From: a virus
DNA length: 26,638 nucleotides
Reading direction: 5' to 3' (one strand)
IMG/VR virus record: IMGVR_UViG_3300008107_000123
Span: 41,630-68,267 of that record
Below the pieces are notes generated by a model. It was given only the letters and a program-made list of their open reading frames with translations, ran no database searches and was not told where the DNA came from. Position 1 is the stretch's first letter. Each line of letters begins with the position of its first letter. Positions 23,818 to 26,638 of the stretch are shown in pieces. Position numbers and translations under genes: made by a program.

Positions 23818-24042
23818 GTGGAGAAGATGGTTTCGGTGGGCGAGGCAGCCGAGGTTGTTGGCGTCCACCCAAAGACGCTCGGGCGACTGATCCGAAACGG
23901 CGAGGTTCCTGCCGTGCGCGTCGGCCGGCAGTGGCGCATCCGCCTGTCCGACCTCGAGCCGGGCTACCAAGCCCCGAGGAAGGCCGCCGCGAAGCGCGAG
24001 CCGACTGGCACGTTCACGCGGATCGCAGCCGAGCTTCCGTAA
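23818..24042 (+). CDS. Excisionase-like MerR/HTH protein
   Basis: 74 residues from the GTG at 23818; GAGGAG lies 7 bases ahead. A GTG at 23815 and an ATG at 23827 are alternatives. The N-terminal half reads VSVGEAAEVVGVHPKTLGRLIRNGEVPAVRVGRQWRI, the pattern of winged helix-turn-helix proteins of the excisionase and MerR families (helix, turn, RLIRNGEVPAVRVGRQWRI wing). The C-terminal tail is Arg/Lys-rich. It overlaps the 3' end of the integrase gene by 29 bases in convergent orientation, a position expected for Xis, which switches integrase from integration to excision. Confidence 0.75.
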   Translation: MEKMVSVGEAAEVVGVHPKTLGRLIRNGEVPAVRVGRQWRIRLSDLEPGYQAPRKAAAKREPTGTFTRIAAELP

Positions 24043-25033
24043 ACAGATGCGCGTAGTGATCAAGAGTCACCTTGGGCGAGTGCCCGAGCCACGACGCGAC
24101 GGTCATGAGGTCGTGCCCGTCCGCGATCCATTGGCTGGCCGCCGTGTGCCTGAGGTCGTAGGGCACGCCCGTGAGGCCGAGCGTGGTGCGGGCCGGGGAC
24201 CAGACCTTGCGCGTCCACATCTGCCAGTTGAGGTACTTGCCCCTGAGCGGCGGCGCGACCAGGTCGTACTGGTTTCGGCCCTCGGGTCCATACTTGGCGA
24301 TGGCCTTCTTGAGCAGCGGGTCGGTTGGGATCGCCCGCTGGTGGACGCCCTTCGCCAGTTTCTCAGCCCCGTACTGCACGGAGCGCCAGACGCGCACCGA
24401 CTCACCGATGTCGCGCCACTCGAGGGCCACCACCTCGGCGGGGCGCAGACCGGCGTAGGCCATGACGGCCACGATGAGGCGGTCACGGTCGGTCGGCATG
24501 GCCGCGATGATCTTGGCGACGGTCTTCCGGTCCCATGCGCGTCGGTCGGTCGGGGGCTCGGGCACCTTGCCGAGCAGCCTGACCGGGTTCCCGGGGATGA
24601 GCCCGTCGGACTCGGCAACTCCGAGCGCGGCGGACAGGACCCGCGTGGCGTTGTTGGTGTTGACCGGCGGCGAGCCGTCACGCACGATCTCCGCGCGCCA
24701 CTCCCTGACCCGGGCCCGACCCAGCTCGCGCAAGGGAACGTGCCCGATGTAGGGATCTATCCACTTGTCCATGAGGGACGCCCGGCTGGTGCGCGTGGTC
24801 TTGGCCCACGCCACGCCGCTGGTGCGGACCCACTGGATCAGCCAGTCATGCAGCGGCATGTCCGACGGCTCGGTCGGAGCGAATGCCCCGAGCCGCCGGC
24901 GACGGAGCATCTCGCCCTCATGGGCCTTGGCTTCGTCTTCCGAACGGAATGTTCGCGACCGGTTCCTGGTGCCCTCGCGCCAGCGAACCTCGAAGCTTGT
25001 CCCGCCCTTCCCCTCACGGCGATGTATCGACAT
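24014..25033 (-). CDS. int: Tyrosine-type site-specific integrase
   Basis: 339 residues. N-terminal DNA-binding part (about 1-60) has the basic HRREGKGGTSFEVRWRE pattern of arm-binding domains; a core-binding domain follows (about 60-150) and the catalytic domain (about 160-339). Catalytic residues in order: Arg197 in AYAGLRPAEV, a likely Lys near 225-228, Tyr292/Arg295 of the YDLRH segment (box II; His of HxxR replaced by Tyr), His318 in WLGHSP, and Tyr327 in DHYAHLF. It catalyses integration at the tRNA site. Its 5' end faces attP about 115 bases away. The ribosome site before the ATG is weak. Its 3' end overlaps the excisionase-like gene. Confidence 0.92.
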   Translation of the reverse strand: MSIHRREGKGGTSFEVRWREGTRNRSRTFRSEDEAKAHEGEMLRRRRLGAFAPTEPSDMPLHDWLIQWVRTSGVAWAKTTRTSRASLMDKWIDPYIGHVPLRELGRARVREWRAEIVRDGSPPVNTNNATRVLSAALGVAESDGLIPGNPVRLLGKVPEPPTDRRAWDRKTVAKIIAAMPTDRDRLIVAVMAYAGLRPAEVVALEWRDIGESVRVWRSVQYGAEKLAKGVHQRAIPTDPLLKKAIAKYGPEGRNQYDLVAPPLRGKYLNWQMWTRKVWSPARTTLGLTGVPYDLRHTAASQWIADGHDLMTVASWLGHSPKVTLDHYAHLFTEARLRSA

Positions 25034-25093
25034 GAGCAGGAAGGTACCCCAAGGAACAGAAGGATGTACGGATCCGTTCGCAACTGGGGAAAT

Positions 25094-25109
25094 CAGGTTG
25101 ATGGTCTAA
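25094..25109 (+). repeat. attP-flanking direct repeat, copy 1
   Basis: CAGGTTGATGGTCTAA. Copy 2 at 25342-25357 differs in one base. The pair flanks the tRNA-derived core; candidate integrase arm sites. An unrelated fit: its end lies just before the AGGAGG of the Rpf-like gene. Confidence 0.45.
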
Positions 25110-25124
25110 CTAGGAGGGAAGTCC

Positions 25125-25742
25125 TTGTTTAGCAGGCGATTCAAGAAAAGCGGGCGACCGGGCTCGAACCGGCGACCGTCAGCTTGGGAAGCTGTTTCTG
25201 GGCAACGTCGCCCTGTTCCCAACGGTACCCGATCCTCCCGTCGCACGGGGCGATCCGGCCATTCCGTCATCCGTCGTGGTCCCTTCGTGTTCCTCTCTGC
25301 GGCGGGCCTCATGTTCGGAATCGGTTCGCAGATCGGCGTGGCAGGTTCATGGTCTAAGGCTTACGCAACTACATGTGCAAAGCATCAGGCACAGGAGAAG
25401 CGCGCCTGCGTCAAGCAGGCCAAGCGAGACGCCGTCCGCTGGCCCGCGTACCCCGTCACCACGACGGACCTCACTCGCCGTGACGTAGCGATCTCACGCT
25501 GGGTGAACCTCGGCCGCTGCGAGGCGGGCCACGGCTCGGGCTACGGCGGCGTGCGTTGGAACACCCCGAGCGGCTGGCGGTATCAGGGCGGCCTTGGCAT
25601 GTACGACCGCAGCCACGCCTCCACCAGCCACCCCTACGGGTATGACGCCGGGCAGTGGAACTGGCAGACCCAGGTTCTTGTCGGCCAGAGGCTGATGGAG
25701 AAGTACGGGATCACTGCGTGGTCCGCATGGAGGTGCTGGTGA
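25125..25742 (+). CDS. Secreted Rpf-like transglycosylase (gene spans attP)
   Basis: 205 residues if it starts at TTG 25125, which has an AGGAGG 7 bases upstream, the only good ribosome site; GTG 25287, ATG 25311 and GTG 25338 are alternatives without one. Residues 1-50 are basic; residues 6-20 are the antisense translation of the attP tRNA copy. A hydrophobic segment (FVFLSAAGLMFGIGSQIGVAG, about 54-74) acts as signal or membrane anchor. The C-terminal half holds RCEAGHGSG (likely catalytic Glu), YQGGLGMYDRS and a WNWQTQVLVGQRLMEKYG end with AWSAWRCW, as in resuscitation-promoting-factor/lysozyme-like domains. The next gene overlaps by 4 bases (GTGA). It may be a lysogeny-associated moron or lysis helper. 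Confidence 0.6.
   Translation: MFSRRFKKSGRPGSNRRPSAWEAVSGQRRPVPNGTRSSRRTGRSGHSVIRRGPFVFLSAAGLMFGIGSQIGVAGSWSKAYATTCAKHQAQEKRACVKQAKRDAVRWPAYPVTTTDLTRRDVAISRWVNLGRCEAGHGSGYGGVRWNTPSGWRYQGGLGMYDRSHASTSHPYGYDAGQWNWQTQVLVGQRLMEKYGITAWSAWRCW
25149..25197 (-). other. attP core: 3' half of a tRNA-Gly(CCC) gene
   Basis: Read on the minus strand, the sequence gives the anticodon loop TTCCCAA (anticodon CCC) between CAGC and GCTG, a variable region, a perfect T-arm (GCCGG-TTCGAGC-CCGGT) and the acceptor strand CGCCCGC with a T as discriminator base. The D-arm and 5' acceptor half are absent upstream, so this is not a complete tRNA gene. Tyrosine integrases of temperate phages often use the 3' part of a tRNA gene, and the phage copy restores the gene after integration. 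Its position about 115 bases from the integrase start matches attP. Confidence 0.85.
25342..25357 (+). repeat. attP-flanking direct repeat, copy 2
   Basis: CAGGTTCATGGTCTAA, one base different from 25094-25109. It lies inside the N-terminal coding part of the Rpf-like gene (codons for AGSWSK). A looser relative occurs at 21138 (TCTAAGGCTT shared with the bases after copy 2). Confidence 0.45.
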
Positions 25743-26605
25743 ATGCCTCCCCACCCCTCACAGCCGGATCTCTTTTCTCAGGCGTCGGTGGCATGGACAT
25801 CGGGCTCGAGTGGGCCGGGTTCCAGCACAAGTTCTTCGCTGAGATCGATCCCTACTGCCGAGCAGTCCTTGAGGCACGGTTCCCCGGCGTCCCTGTCTAC
25901 GAAGACGTCAAGCTCGTCGACGCCGACGCGGGCTACGTCGACCTCCTCTGCGGAGGCTTCCCCTGCCAGGACCTCAGTGTCGCCGGCAAGCGAGCCGGGC
26001 TCGCAGGCGAGCGCAGCGGACTCTTCTTCGAGTTCATGCGAATCGTTGACGCTCTTCGTCCCCGAGCCATCCTCATTGAGAACGTCGAAGGGCTCTACAG
26101 CTCTGGAAGCCCTAAAGGCGCAGACTTCGGGGTCGTCCTCGACTCGCTGGCCGAACGCAGGTATCTGGCGTCGTGGCGAACTCTTGACGCGCAGCACTTC
26201 GGGGTGCCACAGCGAAGGCGACGCGTGTTCGTGTGCGCCATCGCTGACGGAGATCCTCGAGCCGAACGCATCGGAGAAGTACTCGCTGTCGCAGAAGGCA
26301 GCGGCGGGGATTCTTCGACGAGCGACCCGGCGTGGCCGCTCTCTGCCTCCGCAGTTGGACGAAGCACTGAGGGCAGTGGCGGGCGAATCGTCGGAGCCCT
26401 GTCAGGACGAAGCGTGACGCGCTTGGACGAACAGTGCGTGGGGGGGGGTCAGCTTGTGACTGCGGCTGTGACCTCCAAGTGGGCAAAGGGGAGCGGCGGC
26501 CCTGCCGGCGACGAGATCCAGAACGTCGTGTGGTCGGCGCGCTCTCCGCTCGCGGATACACCAAGTACACCGATCAGGAGTTCGTCCGACGGGGGCAACT
26601 CGTGA
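25739..26605 (+). CDS. C5-cytosine DNA methyltransferase, apparently frameshifted
   Basis: 288 residues from the GTG at 25739 (GTGA overlap with the previous stop; GGAGG 5 bases ahead; ATG 25727 is an alternative). Motif I SLFSGVGGMDIGLE (11-24), motif IV GGFPCQDLS with the catalytic Cys76, motif VI ENVEGL (114-119) and motif VIII QRRRRVFV (158-165) are clear. After motif VIII the target-recognition region begins, but the frame stops at 26605 before motifs IX and X. A second reading frame continues the protein from about 26530 (see next entry). So a -1 (or +2) indel is likely near 26525-26533. Possible role: host-modification or protection of phage DNA. A G9 tract lies at 26440-26448. Confidence 0.8.
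   Translation: MNASPPLTAGSLFSGVGGMDIGLEWAGFQHKFFAEIDPYCRAVLEARFPGVPVYEDVKLVDADAGYVDLLCGGFPCQDLSVAGKRAGLAGERSGLFFEFMRIVDALRPRAILIENVEGLYSSGSPKGADFGVVLDSLAERRYLASWRTLDAQHFGVPQRRRRVFVCAIADGDPRAERIGEVLAVAEGSGGDSSTSDPAWPLSASAVGRSTEGSGGRIVGALSGRSVTRLDEQCVGGGQLVTAAVTSKWAKGSGGPAGDEIQNVVWSARSPLADTPSTPIRSSSDGGNS
26387..26461 (+). repeat. Internal repeat unit A of the methyltransferase
   Basis: 25 codons, IVGALSGR to GGQLVT, in the frame of the gene. Its second copy lies at 26530-26607 in another frame. Contains the G9 tract. Confidence 0.55.
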
Positions 26606-26638
26606 CGAATCACGACGTTATCCGCACCGGCAAGAACG
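26530..26638 (+). other. Out-of-frame continuation of the methyltransferase (runs out of window)
   Basis: In the frame starting at 26530 the translation VVGALSARGYTK then DQEFVRRGQLVTNHDVIRTG is open to the window end. It repeats the pattern of 26387-26461 (VGALSxRxxTxxxD...GQLVT) and has G/C at most third positions, whereas the annotated frame over the same stretch does not and hits TGA at 26603. I take it as the true coding continuation, so the gene carries an indel, a sequence error or a programmed shift; no classic slippery heptamer is seen. Confidence 0.6.

Noticed and set aside
24047-25132. Long plus-strand reading frame opposite the integrase gene
   Set aside because: The integrase on the minus strand has all catalytic motifs; the opposite frame shows only low-complexity composition.
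25149-25240. A complete tRNA gene at this position
   Set aside because: The T-arm, anticodon loop and 3' acceptor strand fit, but no D-arm or 5' acceptor half precedes the anticodon loop, so only a half gene is present, as expected for attP.
1-26638. CRISPR array, insertion sequence or toxin-antitoxin pair
   Set aside because: No regularly spaced repeats with unique spacers, no transposase motifs or terminal inverted repeats, and no recognisable toxin-antitoxin pair were seen by reading.
25739-26638. Methyltransferase as part of a full restriction-modification system
   Set aside because: No restriction endonuclease gene is visible beside it in the window; it may be an orphan phage methyltransferase. 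The sequence to the right is not available.

Overview
The window looks like the greater part of the genome of a temperate, short-tailed (podovirus-like) bacteriophage of a GC-rich host, most likely an actinobacterium. Grounds for the host guess are the high GC content with G/C-rich third codon positions, frequent GTG starts, a resuscitation-promoting-factor-like secreted transglycosylase, and a phage attachment site copied from a GC-rich tRNA-Gly(CCC) gene. No terminase is visible, and both window ends cut genes, so more phage sequence lies on each side. No host gene is seen. The tRNA copy is only a 3' half lying beside the integrase, so the DNA appears to be the free or excised phage form and not an integrated prophage.

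Layout. 1-1733: three surface/fibre-type proteins (the first cut by the window edge). 1743-5104: portal, a small protein and a glutamine-rich scaffold-like protein. 5105-5355: a non-coding control region with two hairpins (one a strong intrinsic terminator), a possible promoter and a structured leader. 5356-8254: major capsid protein, two small head proteins and a head-tail adaptor. 8256-18690: a nozzle-like protein (compare P22 gp10), several internal or tail proteins including one of 1328 residues, and a two-domain cell-wall hydrolase. There is no tape-measure or major tail protein. 18735-19978: lysis cassette (XhlA-like membrane protein, CHAP endolysin, two-helix holin). 19981-21146: metallophosphoesterase and a small acidic protein.

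21155-21922 is the genetic switch: a leftward XRE-type repressor with its own TTGCGT-N17-TATGGT promoter. It faces a rightward small gene with an almost identical promoter (TTGCGT-N17-TATGAC) whose 3' end overlaps the repressor gene tail-to-tail. 21922-23813: early genes (small acidic protein, 37-residue membrane peptide, Cas4/RecB-like nuclease, SSB-like protein, zinc-ribbon protein). 23818-25033: excisionase-like protein and a convergent tyrosine integrase. 25094-25357: attP, carrying a copy of the 3' half of tRNA-Gly(CCC), flanked by near-identical direct repeats. 25125-25742: a secreted Rpf-like transglycosylase gene. 25739 to the end: a C5-cytosine methyltransferase that appears to be frameshifted.

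The points most worth following are: attP lies inside the open 5' part of the Rpf-like gene, so integration should cut that gene from its ribosome binding site; the methyltransferase has an internal protein repeat whose second copy is in another frame; two adjacent virion proteins share a module; and the repressor region has matched promoters and tandem ACGCAN hexamers. I did not recognise a complete new defence or other system in the window. All functional calls come from reading motifs, with no database search.
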